64,000 nucleotides of DNA from Burkholderiales bacterium (GCA_019634975.1 JAHCAI010000003.1:124001-188000), one strand, 5' to 3'; shown: positions 47,954-55,880, counted from the stretch's first letter. Program-made: numbers and translations. The notes: generated by a model from the sequence alone, not told the origin.

Positions 47954-48105
47954 GTCGCCATGGAGCGACGCGCGTAGCCAATCCGGAAAAAGAAACGCGG
48001 CGGGCTGCGCCGCCGCGTTTCCCGGCGCCCTTGGCGGGCGCCGTAGCAGCCGGGTGGAGGAGGAGGGATCCCCCGGCTGGGTGCTGGATACGCCGTACTG
48101 GCGTA

Positions 48106-48306
48106 TCAGTGTTTGATGCTGGGCTTCATGAACAGGAATTCACCGACCTGTTCGATCTTGCGCTTCACCCACAGGATCGAGTCGACGATGGCATCGGCAT
48201 CCCGCATGGCGTTAATGGCCGCCTGACGCTCGGCCGAGCTCATCTGGACCGAATTGATCCGCTCGTAAATGACTGAGCCAAATTTGTTTTCCAGTATGCT
48301 GTTCAT
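48106..48306 (-). CDS. small hypothetical protein (66 aa)
   Basis: This predicted 66-residue soluble protein starts MNSILENKFGSVIYERINSV and continues with a helical, charged sequence ending FLFMKPSIKH. There is no signal peptide, membrane helix or known motif. Codon use and amino-acid balance look protein-like, and a hairpin directly follows its stop. The ribosome site is weak (AAAGG). It is divergent from the LysR gene at 48479. I consider it probably real but cannot name a function. Confidence 0.5.
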   Translation of the reverse strand: MNSILENKFGSVIYERINSVQMSSAERQAAINAMRDADAIVDSILWVKRKIEQVGEFLFMKPSIKH

Positions 48307-48413
48307 TGTCTATACCCTGACCTTTCCAGTAGTTCGCCGTCCCGGCGTTGAAACCTCACTGCCCTTTAAGTCAATGAGTTCGGACTGAAGTATAGACCGG
48401 GAAGGCAGGGTAA

Positions 48414-48428
48414 TGTTGCATTGCAACA
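48414..48428. promoter_or_regulatory. 15-bp perfect palindrome upstream of LysR gene
   Basis: TGTTGCATTGCAACA is fully symmetric about its central base and lies 50 bp before the LysR start, between divergent genes. It is the expected form of a LysR-type recognition site (T-N11-A) and a likely autoregulatory operator. Confidence 0.5.
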
Positions 48429-48478
48429 CCTGATATATTGTGAAGGATCGATTAAGTTATGCTAAGCTGACGGTCATT

Positions 48479-49465
48479 ATGTCGCAACGCCTGCCCCCCC
48501 TGAACGCGCTAAAGGCTTTTGAGGCTGCTGCACGCCACCTGAGCGTCAAAAAAGCCGCAGTCGAACTGAACGTCACCCCGGCCGCGGTCAGTCACCAGAT
48601 CCGCACGCTGGAGGAATACCTCAACGTCCAGCTGTTCCATCGCTACAACCGTGCCCTGGAGTTGACGGATGCGGCCCGGGCTTGCCTGCCCAAGCTGCGC
48701 GAAGGCTTTGACTGCCTGGCACAGGCCGTCGACCGGCTGCGCACGCATACCAGAGGCGGCATGCTGACGGTCAGCGCTGCCCCTTCGTTTGCCGCGCGCT
48801 GGCTGATGCCGCGGCTGCATCGCTTCATCGCCGCGCACCATGAAATCGACGTCCGGGTATCGGCGCGGATGCGCCGGGTCAGCGTCGACGGCAAGGCCGA
48901 TGTCGCCGAGCGCGCCACCATCGAGAACTGGCTGGACGATTCCGATGTGGCCATCCTCTACGGCCATGGCCACTATCCCGAACTTGACGTGCACAAGCTG
49001 CTGCCGTTGGCAGTTACGCCGATCTGCAGTCCGCAGGCGCTGACCGGCGAGCACGCGCTGCGCACGCCGGAGGATCTGAAGCATCACATGCTGCTGCATG
49101 ACGATACCGGCGAGATGTATGACGGAGAATCGTTCTGGGATGTCTGGCTGAAGGCGGCGGGCGTCAAGGACGTGGATTCCAAGCGGGGCGCACACTTCAG
49201 CCACGCAGTGCTGGCCTTCGAGGCGGCGATGGATGCGGTGGGCGTGGTGGCCTCGATGCCGGCACTGGCCGCCGAGGATCTTGCGGCTGGCCGGCTGGTG
49301 ATGCCATTCGAGCTGAAGGTGCCGCTGCAGTCCGCTTACTACCTGGTCTGCGAGCCCCATGCGAAAACCAGGCCCGCGGTTGCCGCATTCCGCGATTGGC
49401 TGATCGCGGAAGCGGCCAAGGATGCCGCGATCAGCGCACCGGCGGGCGCTGCCACCACGGCTTAG
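48479..49465 (+). CDS. LysR-family transcriptional regulator (GcvA-like)
   Basis: This 328-residue protein has an HTH at the N-terminus: LPPLNALKAFEAAARHLSVK, VTPAAVSHQIRTLEEYL and LFHRYNRALELTDAARA. An effector domain follows with FAARWLMPRLHRF, as in the GcvA/AmpR subgroup. It is convergent with an MFS transporter, and the stop codons overlap: its TAG uses 49463-49465, the MFS TAA uses 49462-49464. It may control that transporter, but the gene order gives only weak support. Confidence 0.9.
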   Translation: MSQRLPPLNALKAFEAAARHLSVKKAAVELNVTPAAVSHQIRTLEEYLNVQLFHRYNRALELTDAARACLPKLREGFDCLAQAVDRLRTHTRGGMLTVSAAPSFAARWLMPRLHRFIAAHHEIDVRVSARMRRVSVDGKADVAERATIENWLDDSDVAILYGHGHYPELDVHKLLPLAVTPICSPQALTGEHALRTPEDLKHHMLLHDDTGEMYDGESFWDVWLKAAGVKDVDSKRGAHFSHAVLAFEAAMDAVGVVASMPALAAEDLAAGRLVMPFELKVPLQSAYYLVCEPHAKTRPAVAAFRDWLIAEAAKDAAISAPAGAATTA

Positions 49466-50676
49466 GCCGGTTTTACCGACGATCCACGGTCGAGCTGGCG
49501 GTCGTCGATCGGCAGGTTGAGCAGGGCGGCGACGATGCCCATGCCGATGGTCAAGACCCACATCACGGTGTACGACCCGGTGGCATCGAACACATAACCG
49601 CCGATCCACACGCCGGCGAAACTGCCGACCTGGTGGAAGAAGAAGGCGATGCCGGTCAGTGTCGACAGGTATTTGACGCCGAAGACATGCGCGATCAGGC
49701 CGCCGGTCAGCGGCACCGTGCCCAGCCACAGGAACCCGATTGCAGCCGAAAACAGGTAGACCGTCAGCGGTGTCACCGGCATCAGTATGAAGAGGGTGAT
49801 GACGACCGATCGCGTGAAATAGAGCAGCGACAGCAGGTACTTCTTGGTGTGGCGCCCGCCGAGCCATCCCCAGGCGTAGCTGCCGATCATGTTGAAGAAG
49901 CCGATCAGCGCAAGCCCCGCCATGCCGGTCTCCGGCGTCATTTTCTGGTCGACGAGGTAGGCCGGGAAATGCACGGCGATGAACAGCAGCTGGAAGCCGC
50001 AGACCGTGTAGGCGGTGCACAGCAGCAGGAAGCCGCGGTGGGCGAAGGCTTCGCGCAGCGCTTCGCTCGCGGATTGCTTGAACAGGCTCGCCGCCTGGGC
50101 ACCCTTGTTTTCGACCAGTGCCGAGGACAGCGGGATGATCACCAGCACCGTCAGCGCGAGTATGACCAGCGCCTGGTGCCAGCCCACCTGGTTGATCAGC
50201 CACTGGCCGTAGGGGAGCATCGCGAACTGGCCGAAGGAGCCGGCCGCGCCGGCGATGCCCAGCGCGACGCTGCGTTTCTCCGGAGGAAATGCGCGGCCGA
50301 TCACGCCGAACACGATGGAGAATCCGCTGCAGCCCAGCGAGGCGCCGATCAGCAGGCCGGCGCTCAGCGTGAGCTCCAGCCCCGTGCTCGACACCGACAT
50401 CAGGTACAGGCCCAGCGCATAGAGCAGCGCGCCGCCGACGAGCACGCGTGCGGTGCCGAACTTGTCCGCGATCAGCCCGGTGATCGGCTGCGATATGCCG
50501 TAGAGGAGGTTCTGGATCGCAATCGCGAAAGCGAAAGTTTCGCGGCCGATGCCGAGATCGGCGGTCATCGGCTGCAGGTAGAGGCCGAAGTTGTGGCGGA
50601 CGCCGAGGGCGACGGTCAGGATCATGCCGCCGCAGAACAGCACCATTGCGGGCGTGCGCCAGTTGGATTTGTGCAT
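49462..50676 (-). CDS. MFS transporter (monocarboxylate/OFA-like)
   Basis: This 404-residue inner-membrane protein has 12 predicted helices. The start is RTPAMVLFCGGMILTVALGV, RHNFGLYLQPM lies after helix 1, and GLIADKFGTARVLVGG is the conserved loop between helices 2 and 3. The overall pattern resembles oxalate/formate and monocarboxylate carriers. The start at MHKSNWRTP was chosen because longer frames run into the tRNA-Pro gene. Its 3' end overlaps the convergent LysR gene by four bases. The substrate is unknown. Confidence 0.85.
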   Translation of the reverse strand: MHKSNWRTPAMVLFCGGMILTVALGVRHNFGLYLQPMTADLGIGRETFAFAIAIQNLLYGISQPITGLIADKFGTARVLVGGALLYALGLYLMSVSSTGLELTLSAGLLIGASLGCSGFSIVFGVIGRAFPPEKRSVALGIAGAAGSFGQFAMLPYGQWLINQVGWHQALVILALTVLVIIPLSSALVENKGAQAASLFKQSASEALREAFAHRGFLLLCTAYTVCGFQLLFIAVHFPAYLVDQKMTPETGMAGLALIGFFNMIGSYAWGWLGGRHTKKYLLSLLYFTRSVVITLFILMPVTPLTVYLFSAAIGFLWLGTVPLTGGLIAHVFGVKYLSTLTGIAFFFHQVGSFAGVWIGGYVFDATGSYTVMWVLTIGMGIVAALLNLPIDDRQLDRGSSVKPA

Positions 50677-50769
50677 CGCGATCCGGCCTGGAAAAGCCCG
50701 GATTCTATCGGAAAGCCGTGCTGCACATCCGGAGGACGCGCATTTTCCGGTAGAATTCCCCTTGCGAAT

Positions 50770-50846
50770 CAGGGTGTAGCGCAGCCCGGTAGCGCGCCTG
50801 CCTTGGGCGCAGGAGGTCGTGGGTTCGAATCCCACCTCCCTGACCA
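50770..50846 (+). tRNA. tRNA-Pro (TGG)
   Basis: This 77-nt cloverleaf has anticodon stem CCTGC/GCAGG with loop CTTGGGC (TGG), D-stem GCGC/GCGC, T-stem GTGGG/CCCAC and encoded CCA at 50844-50846. The acceptor is CAGGGTG against CTCCCTG, giving a T-T mismatch at pair 6-67. A TAGAAT at 50751-50756 is a possible -10. Confidence 0.93.
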
Positions 50847-50884
50847 GCAAATCCACCTTACTTTTTTTCCTTGGGACCGGTCAC

Positions 50885-51175
50885 ATGCTGTTTGCACTGC
50901 TTGCCGGAGCGATCCTCGGTTTCATGCCCATGCCCGCCCCTGCAGCGTTTCTGCTGCTGCTGGTCCTGCTGTCGCTGAAGGGCATGATCGACGTGCGTTA
51001 CGAGAAAATGCCGCTGTTCAATTCGCCGTCGCCTTTCCTGCTGTACTGCCACAACCTGGCCGAGCGCGGCGAAGATACCGGCTATGCATGGATCAGCTAT
51101 GTGCTGCAGCTGATCGTTTTCGGCATGATTTTCGGCGGCGCGCTGCTGGCTTTCGCGCGGTTTCTGCGAGCCTGA
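50885..51175 (+). CDS. small hypothetical inner-membrane protein
   Basis: This 96-residue protein has two or three hydrophobic helices: MLFALLAGAILGFMPM, AAFLLLLVLLSL and VLQLIVFGMIFGGALLAFA. Between them lies a soluble loop with RYEKMPLFNSPSPFLLYCHN. The ATG at 50885 lies 38 bp after tRNA-Pro; the frame opens inside the tRNA. No family is recognised. It is convergent with yhhQ. Confidence 0.6.
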   Translation: MLFALLAGAILGFMPMPAPAAFLLLLVLLSLKGMIDVRYEKMPLFNSPSPFLLYCHNLAERGEDTGYAWISYVLQLIVFGMIFGGALLAFARFLRA

Positions 51176-51184
51176 TCCAGCCGC

Positions 51185-51889
51185 TCAGGGTTTCAGCGCG
51201 AAGGGATTGAAGTCGGTGTCGCGGTCGTAGTGATCGACCTGTTCCGCACGCTTCAGGAAATTGACGATCTTGTAGGTTACCGGCGTCAGCACCACTTCCA
51301 CGCCGACCTTGGCCGCGAACTGTGCGGCCATCACCAGCGGCAGCTTGTCGTCGGGAATGATGTCCGCGCCGTAGAAGGCGAGCGGGTAGAACAGCGCGGA
51401 GTCCACTGCCTCGCCGGCGATCGTCGAACCGATCGTGCGTGTCCACAGCCAGCGGCCGCGGGTTGCGAGCTTCATTTTCGCGAGCACGTAGGAGTTGACG
51501 AACTCGCCGCAAAAGTAGGCGACCATCGAGGCGGCGACAATGCGCGGCGTATTGCCGAAGGCGACTTCGTAGGCGGCCTGGTGGGTCCAGAACGGTGCCG
51601 GCGGCAGGGCGACCACCACGGTGGCCATGAAGGAGGCGAAGCCCAGCCCCGCGAACCCCGCCCAGATCACGCGCCGGGCGCGGGCGTAGCCATAAACCTC
51701 GGTCAGGATGTCGCCGAAGACATAGGAGATCGGGAAGAACAGCACGCCGGCGCCGAAGGTGACAACGCCCAGCAGCGGCAGGTCGAGCTGGGCAATCTTT
51801 GCCGGGCCGATCAGGTTGGCGCAGATCAGCACCGTGACGAAGGCCGCCATCACGAATTCGTAATAGCGGTAGTTGCGCTGGGTGGTCAT
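51185..51889 (-). CDS. yhhQ: queuosine precursor transporter (VUT/DUF165 family)
   Basis: This 234-residue membrane protein has six or so helices. YYEFVMAAFVTVLICANLIG, LPLLGVVTFGAGVLFFPISY and FGDILTEVYGYARARRVIW are the hallmark segments of the VUT family. E. coli YhhQ imports preQ0/preQ1 for tRNA queuosine synthesis. The start at MTTQRNYRYYEF follows homologues. The upstream region holds a CACAGAGG-type inverted repeat. Confidence 0.92.
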   Translation of the reverse strand: MTTQRNYRYYEFVMAAFVTVLICANLIGPAKIAQLDLPLLGVVTFGAGVLFFPISYVFGDILTEVYGYARARRVIWAGFAGLGFASFMATVVVALPPAPFWTHQAAYEVAFGNTPRIVAASMVAYFCGEFVNSYVLAKMKLATRGRWLWTRTIGSTIAGEAVDSALFYPLAFYGADIIPDDKLPLVMAAQFAAKVGVEVVLTPVTYKIVNFLKRAEQVDHYDRDTDFNPFALKP

Positions 51890-51911
51890 GGGTAAGGGCG
51901 AAAAGCGTCGG

Positions 51912-51990
51912 CTACAGAGGTCACAGGGAACACGGAGAAAACCCGGAAGGATTTTGTTTTCCACCTTCCTCTGTGACCTCCGTGGCCATG
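51912..51990. repeat. CACAGAGG-type imperfect inverted repeat
   Basis: The left arm contains ACAGAGGTCACAGGGAACAC, and the right arm contains CCTTCCTCTGTGACCTCCGT, with GAGGTCACAG/CTGTGACCTC in common. It fills the gap between the GST stop and the yhhQ start. Similar sequences recur in many environmental genomes, from memory. Confidence 0.5.
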
Positions 51991-52007
51991 ATTCTGACTT
52001 TCGTTTT

Positions 52008-52628
52008 TTACGTCAGCGGCGCCGCGCAGTGTTTCCGGAATCCCGGCCTGGCCGATACCGTCTTGAACCAGCGTTCGTAGTGCGGCAGCGGCGGCCTTTC
52101 GATCGGCACGTTGAACCAGCGGTGCGCGAGCACGGCGTGCGGGATATCGGCCATCGTGAAGGCGGGGCCGGCGAAGTATTCATGTTCCGCAAGATGCGCA
52201 TCGGCCATTGCCAGGTAGCCGGCGAGTTTCTGCCGGTTGTCCTCGACCTCCGCCAGGTTGCGCTTCTCCGGGGGTGTGCGCACGAGGTTCCAGAACACCG
52301 GCTTCATGTGGTTCCACAGCGTGGTGCTGTACCACTCCATCCAGCGGTCGGCGTCGGCTGCGCTCCGGGGATCCGCGGGGCACAGGCTGCCAGCGCCGTG
52401 TTTGCGCGCGAGGTAGCGCACGATGGCATGGGATTCCCACAGCAGGAAGCCGTCGTCGCTGATCAGCGGCACCAGGCCGTTGGGGTTCATTGCCCTGTAT
52501 TCCGGCGTGTTGTTGACGCCGTACTGCATGCCGGCATCGATGCGCTCGAAAGGCAGACCGAGCTCCGCGCAGGCCCACAGCACTTTCTGCACGTTGATGG
52601 AATTGGTGCGGCCCCAGATTTTCAGCAT
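52008..52628 (-). CDS. glutathione S-transferase family protein
   Basis: This 206-residue protein has a thioredoxin-fold N-domain starting LKIWGRTNSINVQKVLWACA. NPNGLVPLISDDGFLLWESH supplies the cis-Pro and the Glu-Ser glutathione contact. An all-helical C-domain follows, with FTMADIPHAVLAHRWFN. It conjugates or reduces substrates with glutathione in the cytoplasm; the substrate is unknown. It is divergent from the dienelactone hydrolase gene. Confidence 0.92.
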   Translation of the reverse strand: MLKIWGRTNSINVQKVLWACAELGLPFERIDAGMQYGVNNTPEYRAMNPNGLVPLISDDGFLLWESHAIVRYLARKHGAGSLCPADPRSAADADRWMEWYSTTLWNHMKPVFWNLVRTPPEKRNLAEVEDNRQKLAGYLAMADAHLAEHEYFAGPAFTMADIPHAVLAHRWFNVPIERPPLPHYERWFKTVSARPGFRKHCAAPLT

Positions 52629-52752
52629 GCTTTCCCCTTTGTCTTGAGCTGGTTCCAGTCGGTGGACGCTAGTCTAGCAGGAGCCCTGCATGGCGACGGG
52701 CGCGGGCTATAATGGAATGCTTTCGGCCAATGGTTTACAGAGGAGAATCCCG

Positions 52753-53421
52753 ATGGGCAGCATGATTGAACTCACCGCAGCTGACGGTCACAGATTCGGT
52801 GCCTACAAGGCGGAGCCGGCGGGCAAGCCGCGCGGCGGCCTGGTGGTGATCATGGAAATCTTCGGCGTCAACAGCCACATCCGCTCGGTGGCTGACGGTT
52901 ATGCCGCCGACGGCTATCAGGTCATCGCGCCGGCGATGTTCGACCGCGTGCAGCGCGGTTACGAATGCGGTTACACGCAGCCCGAGATCGAGGCCAGCCG
53001 CGGGCTGATGCAGAAGGCGAGCCTCGATGACGCGATCAAGGATGTCCGTGCCGCGGTCGGCGCGCTCAAGGGCGCGGGCAACATCGGCATAGTCGGCTAT
53101 TGCTGGGGCGGTACCGTGGCCTGGAAGGCGGCGGCCGAGGTCGATGGCCTCGCCTGCGCGTCACCGCATTACGGCGGCGGCATTCCCAACCTCACCGGCC
53201 TGCAGCCGAAATGTCCCGTGATGTTCCACTGGGGGGACAAGGACCAGGGCATCCCGCTCGAGGCAGTGGAGAAGGTCAAGGCCGCGCATCCGCAATGGGA
53301 GCACCATATTTACCCTGCGGGTCACGGGTTCAACTGCGACCAGCGCGGGTCCTACGATGCAGCCAGCGCGAAACTCGCGCGCGAGCGCACGCTGGCCTTC
53401 CTGCGCAAGCACGTGGGCTGA
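52753..53421 (+). CDS. dienelactone hydrolase family protein
   Basis: This 222-residue alpha/beta hydrolase has the dienelactone hydrolase set: Glu36 in VIMEIFGVN, nucleophile Cys117 in GIVGYCWGG, an Asp in HWGDKDQGIP, and His in PAGHGFNCDQR. It is intracellular and typically hydrolyses lactones from aromatic ring cleavage. No catechol genes are nearby, so the substrate is uncertain. The AGGAGAA ribosome site fixes the start. A strong terminator follows. Confidence 0.92.
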   Translation: MGSMIELTAADGHRFGAYKAEPAGKPRGGLVVIMEIFGVNSHIRSVADGYAADGYQVIAPAMFDRVQRGYECGYTQPEIEASRGLMQKASLDDAIKDVRAAVGALKGAGNIGIVGYCWGGTVAWKAAAEVDGLACASPHYGGGIPNLTGLQPKCPVMFHWGDKDQGIPLEAVEKVKAAHPQWEHHIYPAGHGFNCDQRGSYDAASAKLARERTLAFLRKHVG

Positions 53422-53438
53422 ACGGGCCGGGCGCGGCA

Positions 53439-53468
53439 GAAAAACCGGCGCAAAGCGCCGGTTTTTTA
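53439..53468. terminator. rho-independent terminator after dienelactone hydrolase
   Basis: AAAACCGGCGC and GCGCCGGTTTT pair around AAA, with T and A runs on the two sides. It can serve both the hydrolase gene and the convergent DinB gene. Confidence 0.85.
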
Positions 53469-53484
53469 TTGGTCCCTTGCCGTA

Positions 53485-54021
53485 TCAGGTGCCGGTTTCG
53501 TCCGGAATCAGCGCCAGCAGGTCGGTGACGCCGACATCCTGGCCGGCTTGGAACAGCAGCGTGCCGGCCTGGCCGCGATGGTGGGTCTGGTGGTTGAAGA
53601 AGTGCGTCAGCAGCGCGCCAAAACGTTTTCGCGCCGGCACGCCTTTCATGTTGGAGTAATGCAGGACATGCGCCAGGTCGGCGTCGCTTAGTTCAGTTGT
53701 CCACCGGATGATGGCTGCATCAAGCTGTTCGCGATGGATGCGCAGCGCAGACAGGTCGGCAAACAGGATCTGGTCCAGTGCCGACGGCATGGCTGCGGCG
53801 CGCAAGGGTTCAAGCGCCGGATGCTTTGCGGGATGACTGGCAAAGCGCTTCAGCCAGATGGTGTCGGCGACGACAAGGTGATTCAAGGTGCCCATGATCG
53901 ACCCGAAAAAGGCCGCGCGGTCCCTTGCCAGTTCCTGCGCCGGCAATTTTGCGGCCGCATCATAGACTTTCGCATTCATCCAGCGGTTGTACGACGCCAG
54001 CCGGCGGATGTGCGAGAGCAT
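53485..54021 (-). CDS. DinB-family protein
   Basis: This 178-residue four-helix protein of the DinB fold begins MLSHIRRLASYNRWMNAKVY. GTLNHLVVADTIWLKRF has the first metal-ligand His and LLTHFFNHQTHHRGQAGTLL the second His cluster. DinB-like proteins are putative thiol-dependent metalloenzymes; the reaction here is unknown. It lies 16 bp downstream of coxG on the same strand. Longer in-frame starts would overlap coxG. Confidence 0.88.
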   Translation of the reverse strand: MLSHIRRLASYNRWMNAKVYDAAAKLPAQELARDRAAFFGSIMGTLNHLVVADTIWLKRFASHPAKHPALEPLRAAAMPSALDQILFADLSALRIHREQLDAAIIRWTTELSDADLAHVLHYSNMKGVPARKRFGALLTHFFNHQTHHRGQAGTLLFQAGQDVGVTDLLALIPDETGT

Positions 54022-54037
54022 GCTCACCGCGGAGCCG

Positions 54038-54490
54038 CTAGCTAGCGGCGCCGCCGCTCGCCCGTTTGTTGAATGCCGTGAAAAACTGTTCCGCCGTTTT
54101 TTTTGCGACACCGTCGATCAGGCGCGCGCCGACCTGCGCCAGTTTGCCGCCGATGTTGGCCTTCACGCTGTAGGTGAGGCGCGTGCTTCCGGCCTCGGGG
54201 GCGAGCTGTACCCGGGCCTCGCCCTTGGCGAAACCGGCCACGCCGCCCTGTCCCTCGAATTGCAGCGTGTAGGAATCCGGGGCCTGCACGTCGAGCAGGG
54301 TCATCCTGCCCTTGAACTTGGCGCTGACCGGGCCGACCTTGGCCGTCATGGTCAACAGGTATTCGCTGTCGGACTGTTTTTCGATCGAGTCGCAGCCGGG
54401 GATGCAATCCTTCAGCACCGTGGTGTCGTTGAGCGCGTTCCAGGTGGCCTGCTGCGGCAGGGCGATCAGTTGTTCGCCGGTCATTTCCAT
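54038..54490 (-). CDS. CoxG-family SRPBCC protein (CO dehydrogenase subunit G-like)
   Basis: This 150-residue START/SRPBCC-fold protein begins MEMTGEQLIALPQQATWNAL. VLKDCIPGCDSIEK, YLLTMTAKVGPVSAKFKG and the end AQVGARLIDGVAKKTAEQFF match the CoxG family. CoxG takes part in maturing or anchoring molybdenum CO dehydrogenase-like enzymes. Here it is divergent from xdhC, which also serves molybdenum hydroxylases. No structural subunits of such an enzyme are in the window. Confidence 0.9.
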   Translation of the reverse strand: MEMTGEQLIALPQQATWNALNDTTVLKDCIPGCDSIEKQSDSEYLLTMTAKVGPVSAKFKGRMTLLDVQAPDSYTLQFEGQGGVAGFAKGEARVQLAPEAGSTRLTYSVKANIGGKLAQVGARLIDGVAKKTAEQFFTAFNKRASGGAAS

Positions 54491-54588
54491 GCGTGGGTTC
54501 TCCGTGTTTCAAGGCCCCGATGTTAACGCATGCGGCGCGCTACAATAGGCGGATCCACAGGCACCAGTGATTGAACGGGGGAGTTTTC

Positions 54589-55587
54589 ATGGACAGTGTC
54601 GATCTGCAGGTTGTCAGGACTGCCCGCGACTGGGTCGCCGGCGGCCATCGCGTGGTGCTGGCCACGGTGATACGCACCTGGGGTTCCGCGCCGCGTCCTA
54701 TCGGCGCGCTGTCGGCGATCCGCGGCGACGGCATGGTCGTGGGTTCGGTCTCCGGCGGCTGCGTCGAGGACGACATGATCCTGCGCGTGAAGGAGGGGCG
54801 GCTTGCCGAGAACTCGCCGGTGACGACGAAGTACGGCGTGTCGGCCGAGGAGGCGCAGCGCTTCGGGCTGCCCTGCGGCGGCACGCTGGAACTGGTGCTG
54901 GAGCCGCTGACTGCGAAAAGCGGACTCGACGAACTGCTGGCTCGCATCGAGCGCCACGAGCTGGTGCTGCGCCGGCTCGACATGAAGACGGGTAAGGCCT
55001 CGATCGAGCCGGCGAAATGGCAGGACCAGCTCGCCTTCGACGGCGCCACGCTGCAGACCGTGTACGGACCGCGCTGGCGGCTGCTGATCATCGGCGCCGG
55101 CCAGCTGTCGACCTACCTCGCGCAGATGGCGCAGGCGCTCGATTACCAGGTCACCATCTGCGACCCCCGCGAGGAATACACGACGACCTTCGACGTGCCC
55201 GGGGTGGAACTGAAGCGCGGCATGCCCGATGACGTGGTCACGGAGATGAATCTCGACGGTCACAGTGCGGTGGTGACGCTGACCCATGATCCCAAGCTCG
55301 ACGACATGGCGCTGCTGGAGGCGCTGAAGTCGCCGGCCTTCTACATCGGCGCCATCGGATCAAGGAAGAACAACGACGCGCGGCGCCAGCGGCTTGCGGA
55401 ATTCGACCTGTCGCAGGCGGAGATTTCGCGCCTGCATGGCCCGGTGGGTCTGAAGATCGGCAGCAAGACACCGCCGGAAATCGCGGTGGCGATCCTCGCC
55501 GAGATGACTGCGATCCGTAACGGCGTGGATATCGCCACCTTCGCACAGCCGCCGAAGGCGACGACGGCCGGCTGCGCCGTCGATTAA
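54589..55587 (+). CDS. XdhC-family molybdenum hydroxylase maturation protein
   Basis: This 332-residue protein has an XdhC/CoxI N-terminal domain (VLATVIRTWGSAPRPIGALS, GSVSGGCVEDDMI with its Cys, LPCGGTLELVLEPL). A C-terminal Rossmann domain follows (WRLLIIGAGQLSTYLAQMAQ, VTLTHDPKLDDMALLEAL, YIGAIGSRKNNDARRQRL). XdhC proteins bind molybdenum cofactor and help insert its sulfurated form into xanthine or CO dehydrogenases. The ATG follows GGGGGAG. Its partner enzyme lies outside the window or is absent. Confidence 0.92.
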   Translation: MDSVDLQVVRTARDWVAGGHRVVLATVIRTWGSAPRPIGALSAIRGDGMVVGSVSGGCVEDDMILRVKEGRLAENSPVTTKYGVSAEEAQRFGLPCGGTLELVLEPLTAKSGLDELLARIERHELVLRRLDMKTGKASIEPAKWQDQLAFDGATLQTVYGPRWRLLIIGAGQLSTYLAQMAQALDYQVTICDPREEYTTTFDVPGVELKRGMPDDVVTEMNLDGHSAVVTLTHDPKLDDMALLEALKSPAFYIGAIGSRKNNDARRQRLAEFDLSQAEISRLHGPVGLKIGSKTPPEIAVAILAEMTAIRNGVDIATFAQPPKATTAGCAVD

Positions 55588-55617
55588 AAAATCAATAAAA
55601 ACAAATGCTTATAAACT
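55585..55617 (-). repeat. AT-rich dispersed element, copy B
   Basis: Minus strand TTATAAGCATTTGTTTTTAT followed by TGATTTTTTAAT starts at the stop codon of the XdhC gene. It matches copy A over about 28 positions with three or four differences, in the opposite orientation to its gene. Confidence 0.6.
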
Positions 55618-55642
55618 CCCTTGCGGAGAGATGCGGGATTGA

Positions 55643-55661
55643 ATGATAATGATTCCTATTA
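55643..55661. promoter_or_regulatory. Fur box upstream of bfd
   Basis: ATGATAATGATTCCTATTA matches the 19-bp Fur consensus well in its left two thirds. It overlaps a probable -10 (GATAAT, 55645-55650) 22 bp before the bfd start, so iron-replete Fur would block transcription. Confidence 0.7.
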
Positions 55662-55682
55662 ACGAGGAATTGTTCTCCTGCC

Positions 55683-55880
55683 ATGTACATCTGTGTCTGC
55701 AACGGCATCAACGAGCGCGACATCCGCAGCGCAGTGGATGCCGGTGCGCGCACACTGGGCGACCTGCAGCGTGAACTGGGCGTCGCTTCGGGTTGCGGGC
55801 AATGCGCCGGTGAAGCGCAATGCCTGCTGCGCGAATCGGGCCGCGATTGTGCGTTCGGCGCGCAGTTGCATCCAGCCTGA
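55683..55880 (+). CDS. bfd: bacterioferritin-associated ferredoxin
   Basis: This 65-residue [2Fe-2S] protein has the ligand pattern Cys4, Cys6, Cys38 and Cys41 (MYICVCNGIN, SGCGQCAG), exactly as in Bfd. It docks on bacterioferritin and reduces stored Fe3+ for release under iron limitation. It is preceded by a Fur box and followed by bfr 123 bp downstream, its natural partner. Confidence 0.95.
   Translation: MYICVCNGINERDIRSAVDAGARTLGDLQRELGVASGCGQCAGEAQCLLRESGRDCAFGAQLHPA

Larger units (their letters stand above)
47724..48105. other. 382-bp region without a gene: two AT-rich elements and several hairpins
   Basis: No supportable gene is seen. It contains AT-rich copies G (47812-47858) and C (47922-47953). 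An 11-bp perfect hairpin follows (AAACGCGGCGG 47993-48003, CCGCCGCGTTT 48010-48020), then a GGCGCCC/GGGCGCC hairpin at about 48024-48042. A 7-bp hairpin, ATACGCC/GGCGTAT (48088-48106), directly abuts the stop of the 66-residue gene on its right. Confidence 0.6.

Noticed and set aside
49396..51210. 604-codon plus-strand open frame through the MFS gene and tRNA-Pro
   Set aside because: It reads through a tRNA and antisense to a 12-helix transporter; the product is Gln/Arg/His-rich.
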